From NCBI GenBank assembly GCA_963805495.1, contig CAWDUQ010000002.1, forward strand, positions 806,001-870,000: DNA of 64,000 nucleotides. The letters run 5' to 3'. Source of the stretch: DAHUXD01 sp963805495 (GTDB lineage Bacteria > Acidobacteriota > Thermoanaerobaculia > UBA5066 > Gp7-AA6). The notes under the pieces are model-generated. The model ran no database searches and was not told where the DNA came from. It was given only the letters and a program-made list of their open reading frames with translations. Shown here in pieces: positions 51,765-60,994 of the stretch; the stretch's first letter is position 1, and each line of letters starts with the position of its first letter. The position numbers and the translations under genes were made by a program.

Positions 51765-53843
51765 CTACCGGGTGACGCTGTATGCGAGCGCCAGCCCCTT
51801 CGGGTCGGCTTCGGCGCCTCCGAGATACCGGTGCAGCCAGTCCATGACGGTGTTGTGCCAGAGGCACGAGTTGCCGGGCTTGAGAACCCAGTGGCCCTCG
51901 TCCGGGAACATCAGGAGCTTCGACGGGACCTTCTGGATCTGCAGGGCGCTGAAGAGCTGCAGGCCCTGGCCGAACGGGACGCGGTAGTCCCTCTCGCTCG
52001 TGATGATGAGCATCGGGGTCTTGAAGTGACCGGCCGAGCCCATCGGGTTCCACTTCGTGTACAGGTCGGAAGTCCAGGGCCAGCCGCGGAACTCCCACTT
52101 CGGGAACCACAGCTCCTCGGTCTCGAGGTTGGCGGATGCGAGGTCGAACGTGCCGTCGTGCGAGACGAGCGCCTGGAAGCGGTCCGTGTGACCGGCGATC
52201 CAGTTGATCATGTAGCCGCCGTACGACGCTCCCGCCGCGCCGACCTTCGAGGAATCGACGAACGGCAGCGACGCCAGGTCGTCGGCCTGACGCATCAGGT
52301 CGTCGTAGACCTGCCCCGCCCAGTCGCCGCTGATCGCTTCGAGAAACTCCTGTCCGAATCCCGTCGATCCGCGCGGGTTGGCCGCGTAGACCACGTAGCC
52401 GTAGGCCGCCCAGATCTGCGGGTTCCAGCGACTCGACCAGGCGTCCTCCCAGGCGCCCTGGGGTCCGCCGTGAATGAAGAAGACGGCCGGGTATTTCTTC
52501 GCCGGGTCGAAGAACGGCGGCTTGACGACCCACGCCTGGAGCTTTCGGCCGTCGGAGGAATCCGTGAAGCGTTCCGAGACATCGCCGAGCGCGATCTCGC
52601 GAAAGCGGGCGTCGTTGACGTGGGTCAGCGCGGCCGGAGCCTTCCCGTCGAGGCCGACGGTCCAGAGCTCGGGAGCGCGCGAGAGACTGCTCGACGAGAA
52701 AACGATTCGGCCGCCCGCGACCTCGAGACCTCCGACGCCGCCGCCGGTCCAGACGGGAACTGGCGCTGCGCCCGCGAGGAACACCCGGTAGAGCGTTTCG
52801 CGCCCCCGGACCTGCGCTGCGAAGACGAGGCTCTTCGAATCGGGCGCCCAGCGATAGTCCTCGACCCAGAAATCGAAGGTGTCTGTGAGGCCGCGCACCG
52901 CTCCGCTCGCCCGGTCGAGAAGCATGAGCCGGAAGCGATCCGACTCGAAGCCCGGCCGCTTCTGCGCCCGGTAGGCGATCCACTTTCCGTCGGGCGAGTA
53001 GCGCGGCGAGCCGTCGAACGCCGGGTTCGAGGATGTCAGGTCCCTCGGGCGACCGCCGCCCGAGAGCGGCACGGCGTAGAGGTCGGCATTGGTCGAGAGC
53101 GCCTCGTCCCGGTCGGGATTCGAGGCGTAGACGAGCTCGGCCGAGTCCGGCGAGACGTCCCAGTCCGCCCCGCCGCCGACGGAGAAAGGCGGGGCATCGC
53201 GGTCTCCGGGGGTCAGGTCGACCGCCGGCCCGGCTCCCGAGCTCGGGATCTTCCAGATGTGCGTGCGCGTGCCGTCCTTCCACGAATTCCACCGGCGAAA
53301 GAGCAACCTCTCCGCGACCCGCCCCTTCACCTTCGCCGCGGCCCGCGCCTTGAGCGTTTTCTCCAGGCAGGCCGTATCCGCGCAATCCGGAAAGACGTCG
53401 GAAGACACGACGAACCACCGGCCGTCGGGCGACCACGTGAAAGCGTTGATCTCCGTCGGGAAAGAGGTGACCTTCGAGGGATCGCCGCCGGCGAGGTTGA
53501 GTGTCCAGATCTGCGACCCGCCGTCGCGGTTGGAGAGAAACGCGAGCCTCCGCCCGTCGGGAGAAAACCGCGGATCGGAGTCCTGCTTCTCGCCCGAGGT
53601 CATCCGCACCGCCTCTCCCCCGGCGGCCGGAATCATCCAGATCGCCGAGCGCGAGGCGTTGGCTTCGACGTCCGGGGTCGCCGAGGCGAAAGCCACCTGG
53701 CGGCCGTCCGGCGCCACGGAGAAGCCTCCGAGGCGCTGGAGCTGCACGGCTTCCTCGAAGCGGAGCGGGCGCTCCCGGCCGGCCGCGCGCGAAGCGACGG
53801 CCGCGAAAACGGCGCAGAGCACGGCAAGGCGAACGAGACGCAT
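51765..53843 (-). CDS. S9 family peptidase (prolyl oligopeptidase type)
   Basis: A 692-residue secreted serine peptidase. Residues 1-22 are a signal peptide. About 25-400 form a beta-propeller (FSVAPDGRQVAF, SPDGRRLAFLSNRDGG, SPDSAELVYASNPDRD). The hydrolase domain (about 430-692) has FIHGGPQGAWEDAW, nucleophile GASYGGYMINW (Ser), ITSERDYRVPFGQ (Asp) and PDEGHWVL (His). It resembles acylaminoacyl-peptidase/dipeptidyl-peptidase enzymes that process peptides in the periplasm. A single gene; no close partner. It lies 65 bp upstream of the glycosyltransferase on the same strand. Confidence 0.9.
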   Translation of the reverse strand: MRLVRLAVLCAVFAAVASRAAGRERPLRFEEAVQLQRLGGFSVAPDGRQVAFASATPDVEANASRSAIWMIPAAGGEAVRMTSGEKQDSDPRFSPDGRRLAFLSNRDGGSQIWTLNLAGGDPSKVTSFPTEINAFTWSPDGRWFVVSSDVFPDCADTACLEKTLKARAAAKVKGRVAERLLFRRWNSWKDGTRTHIWKIPSSGAGPAVDLTPGDRDAPPFSVGGGADWDVSPDSAELVYASNPDRDEALSTNADLYAVPLSGGGRPRDLTSSNPAFDGSPRYSPDGKWIAYRAQKRPGFESDRFRLMLLDRASGAVRGLTDTFDFWVEDYRWAPDSKSLVFAAQVRGRETLYRVFLAGAAPVPVWTGGGVGGLEVAGGRIVFSSSSLSRAPELWTVGLDGKAPAALTHVNDARFREIALGDVSERFTDSSDGRKLQAWVVKPPFFDPAKKYPAVFFIHGGPQGAWEDAWSSRWNPQIWAAYGYVVYAANPRGSTGFGQEFLEAISGDWAGQVYDDLMRQADDLASLPFVDSSKVGAAGASYGGYMINWIAGHTDRFQALVSHDGTFDLASANLETEELWFPKWEFRGWPWTSDLYTKWNPMGSAGHFKTPMLIITSERDYRVPFGQGLQLFSALQIQKVPSKLLMFPDEGHWVLKPGNSCLWHNTVMDWLHRYLGGAEADPKGLALAYSVTR

Positions 53844-53904
53844 GCGGACCTCCCCGGCACCCGATTCTATCCGCCCGCACGGCGCCGCGCGCCGACAAAC
53901 CCTT

Positions 53905-53913
53905 TGGTATCAT
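53905..53913 (+). promoter_or_regulatory. Extended -10 element of korA
   Basis: TGGTATCAT fits TGnTATnnT. The ATG is 42 bases downstream; TAGGGAG about 7 bases before it is a plausible ribosome binding site. No convincing -35. Confidence 0.4.
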
Positions 53914-53955
53914 CGACGCCCCGCGGCCCGGCCCGCGGCCAACGTAGGGAGTAGC

Positions 53956-55806
53956 ATGGCCACCGAGGTCCTCGAAGCAAAGCGTGCGGACGCACCGAAC
54001 CGCCCGCCCGTCGTCAACGATTTTTCGATCCACGTTGCCACAGCCAACGGCTCCGGCAGCCAATCCTCGAACAGCATCCTGATGCGGGCGATCTTCCAGA
54101 TGGGCATTCCCGTCTCGGGCAAGAATCTGTTCCCGTCCAACATCCAGGGCCTTCCGACGTGGTTCACGATCCGCGCCTCCAAGGAAGGCTTCATCGCCCG
54201 CCGGCGCGACGTCGGAGTCTTGATCTGCATGAACCCCGAGACGGCCCACGAGGACGTCCGGACGGTGGCGCCGGGGGCGGCCGTCATCTACGAGGAAAGC
54301 CTCAAGCTGGACGGACTCCGCAACGACGTCCATTTCTACCCGGTGCCGTTTCAGAAGCTCGTCCTCGAGTTCGTGCACGACGGGAAGCTGCGCCGGCTCG
54401 CGATCAACATGATCTACGTGGGTGTCGCCGCGTGGCTGCTCGACGTCGACATGGCCGAGATCGAGAAGGCGGTCGCCAAGCAGTTCAAGAGCAAGGCGAC
54501 CGCGGTCGAGATCAACATGAAGGCGATCCGCGGTGGCTTCGAGTGGGCCGGAAAGAACCTGGCCAAGACCGACCCCTTCCGGCTCGAACGGATGAACGCC
54601 ACGGCCGGCAAGATCATCATCGAGGGCAACGCGGCGTCGGCGATCGGATGCATGATGGCCGGCGTCCAGTTCCTCGCCTGGTACCCGATCACGCCCTCGT
54701 CCTCGCTCGCCGAGGCGCTCATCGACTATGCCGGAAAGCATCGCATCGACCCCGACACGGGCGAGTCGACCTTCGCCGTCGTCCAGGCCGAGGACGAGCT
54801 CGCCGCGCTCGGCATGGTGCTCGGCGCCGGCTGGGCCGGCGCGCGCGCGATGACCACCACTTCGGGCCCCGGCATCTCCCTGATGTCGGAATTCACGGGC
54901 CTCGGCTACTACGCCGAGGTTCCGGCGGTCATCATCGACGTCCAGCGTGTCGGGCCGTCGACGGGTCTTCCGACCCGCACCATGCAGGGTGACATCACCT
55001 CGACCTACTACCTCGGTCACGGCGACGCCCGTCACATCCTCCTGCTCCCCTCCTCCGTCGAGGAGTGCTACGGGATGGCGATCGACGCATTCGACCTCGC
55101 CGAGCGCTTCCAGACGCCCGTCTTCCTCATGACCGATCTCGACCTCGGCATGAACAACTGGATGGCGGACCCGTTCCCCTACCCCGACAAGCCCCTCGAT
55201 CGGGGCAAGGTCCTCCGCACGAAGGAGGAGTTCGAGGCGCACGTCGCTCGGTTCAAGGAGTTCGCCCGGTACCGGGACGTCGACGGGGACGGCGTTCCGT
55301 ACCGAACGCTGCCGGGGATCCTCGACATCCCCGCCGCCGCCTATTTCACGCGCGGCTCGGGGCACAGCGATCGCGCCACCTACACGGAGCGGCCGGACGA
55401 CTACAAGAACAACATGGACCGGCTGGCGCACAAGCTCGAGACCGCGAAGGCATACGTGCCGAAGCCCGTCGTCTCGAACGGCTCGGGCAGCCGCGTGGGC
55501 GTCATCGCCTACGGGTCGTCGGACTTCGCCGTCGAGGAAGCGCGCGTCCTGCTCGCCCGCAAGGGAATCACGACCGACTACCTGCGCCTGCGCGCCCTCC
55601 CGTTCACCGCCGACGCCGCGGCCTTCGTCGCGGCCCACGACCGCGTTTACGTCGTCGACCAGAACCGCGACGGCCAGGTGTACGACCTTCTGCGCCTCGA
55701 GGTCCACGCCGACGCGCCCAAGCTGCGCTCGATCCGCCACTACGACGGCTTCCCCCTCGACGCCGAGACGGTGATCGAAGGCATCGAGGCCGGGGAGAAG
55801 AACTGA
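53956..55806 (+). CDS. korA: 2-oxoacid:ferredoxin oxidoreductase, fused gamma-alpha subunit
   Basis: A 616-residue protein in which the gamma domain (residues 10-190: SIHVATANGSGSQSSNSILM, MGIPVSGKNLFPSNIQGLPT) is fused to the alpha pyrimidine domain (215-616). The alpha part holds EGNAASAIGCMMAGVQFLAWYPITPSSSL, AEDELAALGMVLGAGWAGARAMTTTSGPG and YAEVPAVIIDVQRVGPSTGLPT, typical of KorA. With KorB it oxidises 2-oxoglutarate or a related 2-oxoacid to acyl-CoA, reducing ferredoxin; the direction may be reversed for CO2 fixation. The exact substrate is not certain. Its stop overlaps the korB start by one base (TGATG). Confidence 0.9.
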   Translation: MATEVLEAKRADAPNRPPVVNDFSIHVATANGSGSQSSNSILMRAIFQMGIPVSGKNLFPSNIQGLPTWFTIRASKEGFIARRRDVGVLICMNPETAHEDVRTVAPGAAVIYEESLKLDGLRNDVHFYPVPFQKLVLEFVHDGKLRRLAINMIYVGVAAWLLDVDMAEIEKAVAKQFKSKATAVEINMKAIRGGFEWAGKNLAKTDPFRLERMNATAGKIIIEGNAASAIGCMMAGVQFLAWYPITPSSSLAEALIDYAGKHRIDPDTGESTFAVVQAEDELAALGMVLGAGWAGARAMTTTSGPGISLMSEFTGLGYYAEVPAVIIDVQRVGPSTGLPTRTMQGDITSTYYLGHGDARHILLLPSSVEECYGMAIDAFDLAERFQTPVFLMTDLDLGMNNWMADPFPYPDKPLDRGKVLRTKEEFEAHVARFKEFARYRDVDGDGVPYRTLPGILDIPAAAYFTRGSGHSDRATYTERPDDYKNNMDRLAHKLETAKAYVPKPVVSNGSGSRVGVIAYGSSDFAVEEARVLLARKGITTDYLRLRALPFTADAAAFVAAHDRVYVVDQNRDGQVYDLLRLEVHADAPKLRSIRHYDGFPLDAETVIEGIEAGEKN

Positions 55807-56858
55807 TGTCCTCCACGCCGAGCACGACCGAGCCCAAAGCCTCTCCCGTCAACCGGATCGGCCTCGCGGCCAAGGATTACGGCGGCCTGAAGTCCACGCT
55901 GTGCGTGGGATGTGGCCACGACGTCATCACCCGCCAGATCACGCAGGCGATCTACGAGATGTCGATCCCCCCCTACCGCATCGCCAAGATGTCGGGCATC
56001 GGCTGCTCCTCGAAGACGACGGCCTACTTCGCCGACCGCGGGCACGGCTTCAACGCCGTCCACGGGAGGATGCCGGCCGTCGCGACCGGCGCCATGATGG
56101 TGAACCCGTCGCTCCACGCGATCAGCGTCTCCGGCGACGGCGACACCGCGTCGATCGGGGCCGGGCAGTTCGTCCACCTCTTGCGGCGCAACGTGCCGAT
56201 GGTCTACATCGTCGAGAACAACGGCGTCTACGGCCTGACCAAGGGCCAGTTTTCGGCCACCGCCGACATCGGCTCGAAACTGAAGACCGGCGTCGTCAAC
56301 GATCTGCCCGCGATCGACCTCTGCGCGATGGCGATCGAGCTCGGCTGCGGATACGTCGCGCGGTCGTTCTCGGGGGACATGAAGCAGCTCGCCGCGCTGC
56401 TCAAGGGCGCGCTCGCCCACCGGGGGACCGCGCTGCTCGACGTCATCTCGCCCTGCGTCACGTTCAACAATCACGACAGCTCCACGAAGTCGTACAAGTG
56501 GGCCAAGGACCACGAGATCCCCATCCAGGAGATCGGCTTCATCCCCTACTACGAGGAGATCGCCGTCGACTACGACCCGGGAACGACCCAGGAGATCGAA
56601 CTGCACGACGGATCCCACATCCGCCTGAAGAAGCTGCGCGCCGACTACGACGCCACCGACAAGGCGCAGGCCCTCGCGCTCTGCCAGGAATCGCAGCAGG
56701 ATCAGGAGTTCCTGACCGGCCTGATCTACGTCGAGCCTCAGAAGAAGGACTTCATCACCCTCTCGGGCCTCGGGGAGGAGCCGATCGTCACGATGGCCGA
56801 CGTCCGTCTGCGGCCCGGCCGGAAGGCCCTCGACGAGATCATGGAGAGCCTGAAGTGA
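55806..56858 (+). CDS. korB: 2-oxoacid:ferredoxin oxidoreductase, beta subunit
   Basis: A 350-residue TPP-binding subunit. STLCVGCGHDVITRQITQAI and KMSGIGCSSKTTAYF are cluster/TPP contacts; SVSGDGDTASIGAGQFVHLLRRN with GDGD...N is the thiamine pyrophosphate-Mg site, followed by VENNGVYGLTKGQFSAT. SPCVTFNNHDS is also conserved. It forms the catalytic core with KorA and transfers electrons to ferredoxin. It overlaps korA by one base. The repeat element follows 27 bases after its stop. Confidence 0.92.
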   Translation: MSSTPSTTEPKASPVNRIGLAAKDYGGLKSTLCVGCGHDVITRQITQAIYEMSIPPYRIAKMSGIGCSSKTTAYFADRGHGFNAVHGRMPAVATGAMMVNPSLHAISVSGDGDTASIGAGQFVHLLRRNVPMVYIVENNGVYGLTKGQFSATADIGSKLKTGVVNDLPAIDLCAMAIELGCGYVARSFSGDMKQLAALLKGALAHRGTALLDVISPCVTFNNHDSSTKSYKWAKDHEIPIQEIGFIPYYEEIAVDYDPGTTQEIELHDGSHIRLKKLRADYDATDKAQALALCQESQQDQEFLTGLIYVEPQKKDFITLSGLGEEPIVTMADVRLRPGRKALDEIMESLK

Positions 56859-56885
56859 CGCTGCTGCGGCTCGCCGAGCTGTAAG

Positions 56886-57090
56886 TTCTCAAGACGTTGT
56901 TCACGACGCCGGGTCCGCCTTCCTGAAACGGTCGCGTCCCGGCAAGTAGGGGCGCCCCTTGCGGGCGCCCTCTCCTGTTTCAATCGAGCGGCGGCACGCG
57001 AATCGTCAGAGCGTCGGCGGGCGGCCACGAGGGCCGCCCCTACAGACACGGTCCCACCTCGCCACGTTGAATGAACAACGTGTTGAGAAA
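56886..57090. repeat. MITE-like repeat, copy 2 (205 bp)
   Basis: The same element as at 37821-38036. Ends are TTCTCAAGACGTTGTTCA and TGAACAACGTGTTGAGAA, inverse except for one base. It shares GTAGGGGCGCCCCTTGCGGG, CGGCACGCGAATCGTCAG and GGGCCGCCCCTAC. It lies in the 314-bp gap between korB and the convergent acyltransferase gene. Beyond the element (57091-57172) I see nothing. Confidence 0.85.
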
Positions 57091-57172
57091 CGACAGCTCG
57101 CGGGCCCGCGCGAACGCCTGCCGAACAGCGACGCGGACGCAACGGCCGGCCACCCAAGCTCGACCCGGGAGC

Positions 57173-57949
57173 TCAGTTCCGCTTCGCGATGTGGGCGTAA
57201 ACGACGCCGTCGAGGTCGAGCGGTGCGCGGGCTGCGACCGCCGCGAGAATCTGCGCGAAACCCTCGCCCGCCGCCCCGTCATCGTCCGGGAGAGCCGGGC
57301 CGAGCGTCAGCGTCCAGCGGTCGCCCGCCACCGTCGCGAAGGCCGCCCGGCAAGGCACCCGGGCCGCGCGCGCGAGGCGAAACGGCCGCGGATCGACGAA
57401 GGCCCACCCACCGAGCAGCGGCACGCGCACACCGCCCCTCGGGGGCAGATCGGCCGCTGCGACGAGGCTCCCTTTCTTCAGGGCGCCGCGGAGGCGGTGG
57501 ACCGCCGAAGACGGGATCGCATGGGGGAAGTCGAGGGGGTGAGCCCGATCGAAGAGCCGATCCTGGGCCGCCGCGCGCATCCGGTCGAGATTGTGGGGGC
57601 CCAGGACCGTCGCCGCCGGCACGCCCCGCGCCCGAAGGGCGTAACGCAGCGCCTGCAGCGATCCCACGTGCGCCGTGACGTAGACGCACGGCCCCCCGAA
57701 GGGCGGATCGCCCTCCAGACGGAGTTCCCAGCGCCCGCTCGAGAGCGCCCGGGAGGCGAGGCGCGCGAGCCTCGCCCTCGCCTTCGCTGCGAGCGGGCCG
57801 GGATCGGCGGGAAGATCGGTGTACGTCCGGGCGAGCTCCCGCCAGCCCTCCGCCGGCAGGCCGGTCAGGCCGGCCACGCGACTCGCCCGCCCGACCATCC
57901 CGGCCCGCCCGAGCCACGCATCCAGCGCCCGGGCAATTGCGCGGGCCAT
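57173..57949 (-). CDS. LpxL-like lysophospholipid/lipid A acyltransferase
   Basis: A 258-residue protein of the lauroyl-acyltransferase-like superfamily. VYVTAHVGSLQALRYALRARG carries a modified catalytic region (HVGSLQ for the HxxxxE/D type), with TVLGPHNLDRMRAAAQDRLF and RGALKKGSLVAAADLPPRGGVRVPLLGGWAFVDPRP as the substrate-side motifs. It lacks an obvious membrane anchor. It may add acyl chains to glycolipid, but the absence of close lipid A genes makes the substrate open. It follows nuoI by 7 bp on the same strand. Confidence 0.65.
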   Translation of the reverse strand: MARAIARALDAWLGRAGMVGRASRVAGLTGLPAEGWRELARTYTDLPADPGPLAAKARARLARLASRALSSGRWELRLEGDPPFGGPCVYVTAHVGSLQALRYALRARGVPAATVLGPHNLDRMRAAAQDRLFDRAHPLDFPHAIPSSAVHRLRGALKKGSLVAAADLPPRGGVRVPLLGGWAFVDPRPFRLARAARVPCRAAFATVAGDRWTLTLGPALPDDDGAAGEGFAQILAAVAARAPLDLDGVVYAHIAKRN

Positions 57950-57956
57950 CGGCGGA

Positions 57957-58655
57957 CTAGGCGGAGAAGGGTCTCGAAGCGGCCTGGCTCGGCGCGTTCA
58001 GGGGACCGGGCCCGGAATCGCGGTCGGCCAGGGGCACCGCCTCCGCGCGCAGTCGGTCGCGCTCGCCACTTCCCGGAACGACCGGCAACATCGATGCGTC
58101 GGTCGGCGGCGTCGTTCCGTCGCCCGGGTAGTAGGGCCGGTATCCATATCCGTGTTTGGCGATCTCGGCCGGCGTCTCGCGCAGCCGGTCGATGGAGAAG
58201 ACCGCGTCTTCGCGGTTGAAGAAAGCCATCTCGTAGTTGCGCGTCATCCAGATCGCGTCCTTGGGGCAGGCGTCGACGCAGAACCCGCAGAAGACGCACC
58301 GCATCATGTCGATGTCGAACACGACCGGGTACTTCTCGTACGCGATCTTCGGGTGCTCGCCGGCGACGATCGTGATGCACTCGGCCGGGCAGGCCTCCTG
58401 GCACATGTAGCATGCGACGCACTTGAGCGTTCCGTCCTCGCGCGTCTTCAGGATGTGCTTGCCGCGGAAACGGTTCGAGTATTTGCGCAGCACCTCCGGG
58501 TACTGGATCGTCGGCATCCCCTTCATGTTCGCGAGGTTCCGGACGAGGTGCCGGAGTGTCACCGCCATCCCCCGGAGGATCTCCGGGATGTAGAGCTTCT
58601 GGAGAAAGGTCAGGCCCTCGGGCACGCGCCGGGAGACGTCGATCACGCCGCTCAT
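57957..58655 (-). CDS. nuoI: NADH-quinone oxidoreductase subunit NuoI, with C-terminal extension
   Basis: A 232-residue iron-sulfur subunit of complex I. Two [4Fe-4S] motifs are present: CVACYMCQEACPAEC and CVFCGFCVDACPKDAI. The N-terminus has an amphipathic segment (FLQKLYIPEILRGMAVTLRHL). After about residue 165 a Pro/Gly-rich extension continues to the end (STOP 57957), longer than the usual NuoI. The ATG at 58655 overlaps nuoCD (ATGA). It carries electrons to NuoB near the quinone site. Confidence 0.92.
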   Translation of the reverse strand: MSGVIDVSRRVPEGLTFLQKLYIPEILRGMAVTLRHLVRNLANMKGMPTIQYPEVLRKYSNRFRGKHILKTREDGTLKCVACYMCQEACPAECITIVAGEHPKIAYEKYPVVFDIDMMRCVFCGFCVDACPKDAIWMTRNYEMAFFNREDAVFSIDRLRETPAEIAKHGYGYRPYYPGDGTTPPTDASMLPVVPGSGERDRLRAEAVPLADRDSGPGPLNAPSQAASRPFSA

Positions 58656-60394
58656 CGGTCGAGCTCCCCCGCGATGACGTTGAGCGTCCCGAGAGTGGCG
58701 ACGGCGTCCGAAACCGTCCCGCCGACGACGATCTTCTCGAAGGCCGCCATGTTCGGAAAGCACGGGGGACGAACCTTCAGCCGGTACGGGCCGCCGCGGC
58801 CGTCCGAAACGGCGTAGAAGCCGAGCTCGCCGGTGGCGCCTTCGATCCACTCGTACCGTTCGCCGGCCGGAACGCGGATGCCCTCCATCGTCAGCTTGAA
58901 GTGGTAGATGAGGGACTCCATGTCGTGGTAGACGGCGTCCTTCGGCGGCAGGACCACGTGCCAGTCATCCGAGCTGACCGGGCCTTTCGCCGGAAAGATG
59001 TCGAGCGCCTGCCGGATGATCTTGAGCGACTGGCGCATCTCCTCGAGGCGCACGAGGTAGCGGGCGAAGTTGTCGCCGTCCTGCGCGATCGGGACGTCCC
59101 AGTCGAACCGGTCGTAGAACTCGTACGGCCGCGCGCGCCGCACGTCGTACGCCACGCCCGAAGCCCGCAGCATCGGGCCCGTCATGCCCCACGCGATCGC
59201 CTGCTCCCGCGTCACGATGCCGGTGCCGGAGAGGCGGTTGCGCACGATCCGGTTGTTGGTCACGAGCTTCTCGACGTCGTCGATCAGCAGCGGGATCGTT
59301 TCGAGCAGCCGGCGGCTGCGCGGGACGAAGTCCTCCGGGACGTCGATCGCGAGCCCGCCGACGCGCACGTAGGACACCGTGAGCCGGGCGCCGCAGCAGG
59401 ACTCGATCAGGTCGTAGATGTTCTCGCGGTTCTCGTAGAGGTAGATGAAGTTCGTCAGCGCGCCGATGTCGACCAGGTTCGCGCCGATGCAGACGCAGTG
59501 GTCCATGATGCGCGTGAACTCGGAAAGGATGGTCCGCACGAGCTGGCCCCGTTCGGGCACCTCGATGCCGAGCATCTTCTCGACCGTCCGCACGTAGCCG
59601 ACCCCGTTGATCATGGCCGACACGTAGTTGAGCCGGTCCGTGTACGGGATGACCTGGTTCCAGTGGTGCGTCTCGGCCATCTTCTCGAAGCAGCGGTGCA
59701 GGTAGCCGATCATCGTCTCGGCCTTGACGATGGTCTCGCCGTCGAGCCGCGCGATCAGGTGAACGATCCCGTGAGTGGCCGGGTGGGACGGCCCGATCGA
59801 GATCGTCTGGGTCTCGAAGTGGCCGGCCTTCACCTCGGTGTGGCGGGCCCACTCCGGAACGCGCAGGTCCTCCTCGGCGCAGAACCAGCGCTGGCCCGGA
59901 GCGTAGTCCTTGCGCAGGGCGTGCCCGACGAACGCGTCGTGACACAGGATCCGGTGGAGGTTGGGGTGCCCGGAGAACCGGAAGCCGAAGAGGTCGTAGG
60001 CCTCGCGTTCGAACCAGTCCGCGGCCGGCCAGACGCTCTCGACGCTCGGAAGCGACGGGTTTCCCTCCGGCATGTCGGGCAACACGACGCGCACGCGCAC
60101 GTGCTCGTTCTTCGAGAGCGAGTGCAGGTGGACGACCGCCTCGAAGCGGCTCGCCGGAGAGCGCTCGCGGCGCCGCAGGTTGTCGACGCCGCAGAGATCG
60201 AGGAAGAGGTCGTACTGGCAGCCCGGATCGTCCCGGAGAAACTGGGCCAGGGCCAGCCAGTCCCCGGGACCGACCTCGATCGTCGGCAGGTCGAGATCGA
60301 AGACCTCCGCCCGACCGCCGACCGGCGAGGCCTCCAGGCGCTCGCGGAGTTTCTCCGCCGCCGGCGACAGGGCGGAGGCCGCGGCGACCGTCAC
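58652..60394 (-). CDS. nuoCD: NADH-quinone oxidoreductase subunit NuoCD (fused)
   Basis: A 580-residue fusion of the NuoC and NuoD subunits. The NuoC part (about residues 1-170) holds FEAVVHLHSLSKNEHVRVRV and SVWPAADWFEREAYDLFGF; the NuoD part starts HFETQTISIGPSHPATHGIV with the quinone-site histidine, and contains VRTVEKMLGIEVPERGQLVR and DIGALTNFIYLYENRENIY. Fusion is known from several bacteria. Start GTG at 60394 overlaps nuoB (GTGA). It forms the quinone-binding part of complex I with NuoB and NuoI. Confidence 0.94.
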   Translation of the reverse strand: MTVAAASALSPAAEKLRERLEASPVGGRAEVFDLDLPTIEVGPGDWLALAQFLRDDPGCQYDLFLDLCGVDNLRRRERSPASRFEAVVHLHSLSKNEHVRVRVVLPDMPEGNPSLPSVESVWPAADWFEREAYDLFGFRFSGHPNLHRILCHDAFVGHALRKDYAPGQRWFCAEEDLRVPEWARHTEVKAGHFETQTISIGPSHPATHGIVHLIARLDGETIVKAETMIGYLHRCFEKMAETHHWNQVIPYTDRLNYVSAMINGVGYVRTVEKMLGIEVPERGQLVRTILSEFTRIMDHCVCIGANLVDIGALTNFIYLYENRENIYDLIESCCGARLTVSYVRVGGLAIDVPEDFVPRSRRLLETIPLLIDDVEKLVTNNRIVRNRLSGTGIVTREQAIAWGMTGPMLRASGVAYDVRRARPYEFYDRFDWDVPIAQDGDNFARYLVRLEEMRQSLKIIRQALDIFPAKGPVSSDDWHVVLPPKDAVYHDMESLIYHFKLTMEGIRVPAGERYEWIEGATGELGFYAVSDGRGGPYRLKVRPPCFPNMAAFEKIVVGGTVSDAVATLGTLNVIAGELDR

Positions 60395-60948
60395 GTCAAG
60401 CTGTCCGCGGCGAAGCGCGCGGAGCGGGAGTCGCGCGACTTCTCGCCGGAGGCGATCTTCTTCTGCAGCTCCATGATCGCGTAGATGAGCTCCTCGGGTG
60501 TCGGCGGGCAGCCGGGGACGTAGACGTCGACCGGGACGATCTCGTCGATGCCCTGGGTCACGTGGTACGCGCGGTAGAACCCGCCCGACGAGGCGCAGAC
60601 GCCCATCGAGATGACCCACTTGGGCTCCGGCATCTGGTCGTAGATCTTGCGCAGGACCGGCGCCATCTTGTCCGTCACGGTACCGGCGACGATCAGCAGG
60701 TCCGCCTGCCGCGGCGAGAACCGTACGACCTCCGACCCGAACCGGGAGATGTCGTAGTGGGCCGCCGCGACCGACATGAACTCGATCCCGCAGCAGGCCG
60801 TGGCGAAGGGGAAGGGCCAGAGCGAGTTCTTCCGCGCCCAGCCGACCATCTCCTCCAGGCGCGTCACGAGAAAGTCCGAGGTGGCTCCCCCGTCGCCCCG
60901 GGCCGGTGGATGAGCGGGCAGAGTGCTCTTCTTCGAGAAGAGAGACAT
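60391..60948 (-). CDS. nuoB: NADH-quinone oxidoreductase subunit NuoB
   Basis: A 185-residue [4Fe-4S] (N2 cluster) subunit. FATACCGIEFMSVAAAHYDISRFG with the CC pair, RQADLLIVAGTVTDKMAPVLRKIYDQMPEPKWVISMG and SGGFYRAYHVTQGIDEIVPVDVYVPGCPPTPEEL contain the cluster cysteines. It is first of a nuoB-nuoCD-nuoI set with 4-base overlaps. No nuoA or nuoH is next to it. It lies 46 bp downstream of def. Confidence 0.95.
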   Translation of the reverse strand: MSLFSKKSTLPAHPPARGDGGATSDFLVTRLEEMVGWARKNSLWPFPFATACCGIEFMSVAAAHYDISRFGSEVVRFSPRQADLLIVAGTVTDKMAPVLRKIYDQMPEPKWVISMGVCASSGGFYRAYHVTQGIDEIVPVDVYVPGCPPTPEELIYAIMELQKKIASGEKSRDSRSARFAADSLT

Positions 60949-60994
60949 CGCGGCAGGATTCTATGGCAAAAGGCGCCGCGGCCGGGAACCGTGT

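Noticed and set aside
50533..55740. A 1735-codon open frame on the minus strand
   Set aside because: Only the first 388 codons upstream of the stop are the glycosyltransferase. The rest runs through the S9 peptidase in another frame and opposite to korA; it is a GC-rich shadow rich in Arg and Gly.
56738..57157. Minus-strand frame ending in VGAALVAARRR, similar to one at 37961-38383 ending VGAALVAAC
   Set aside because: The similar ends arise from the two copies of the repeat element, not from a protein family.
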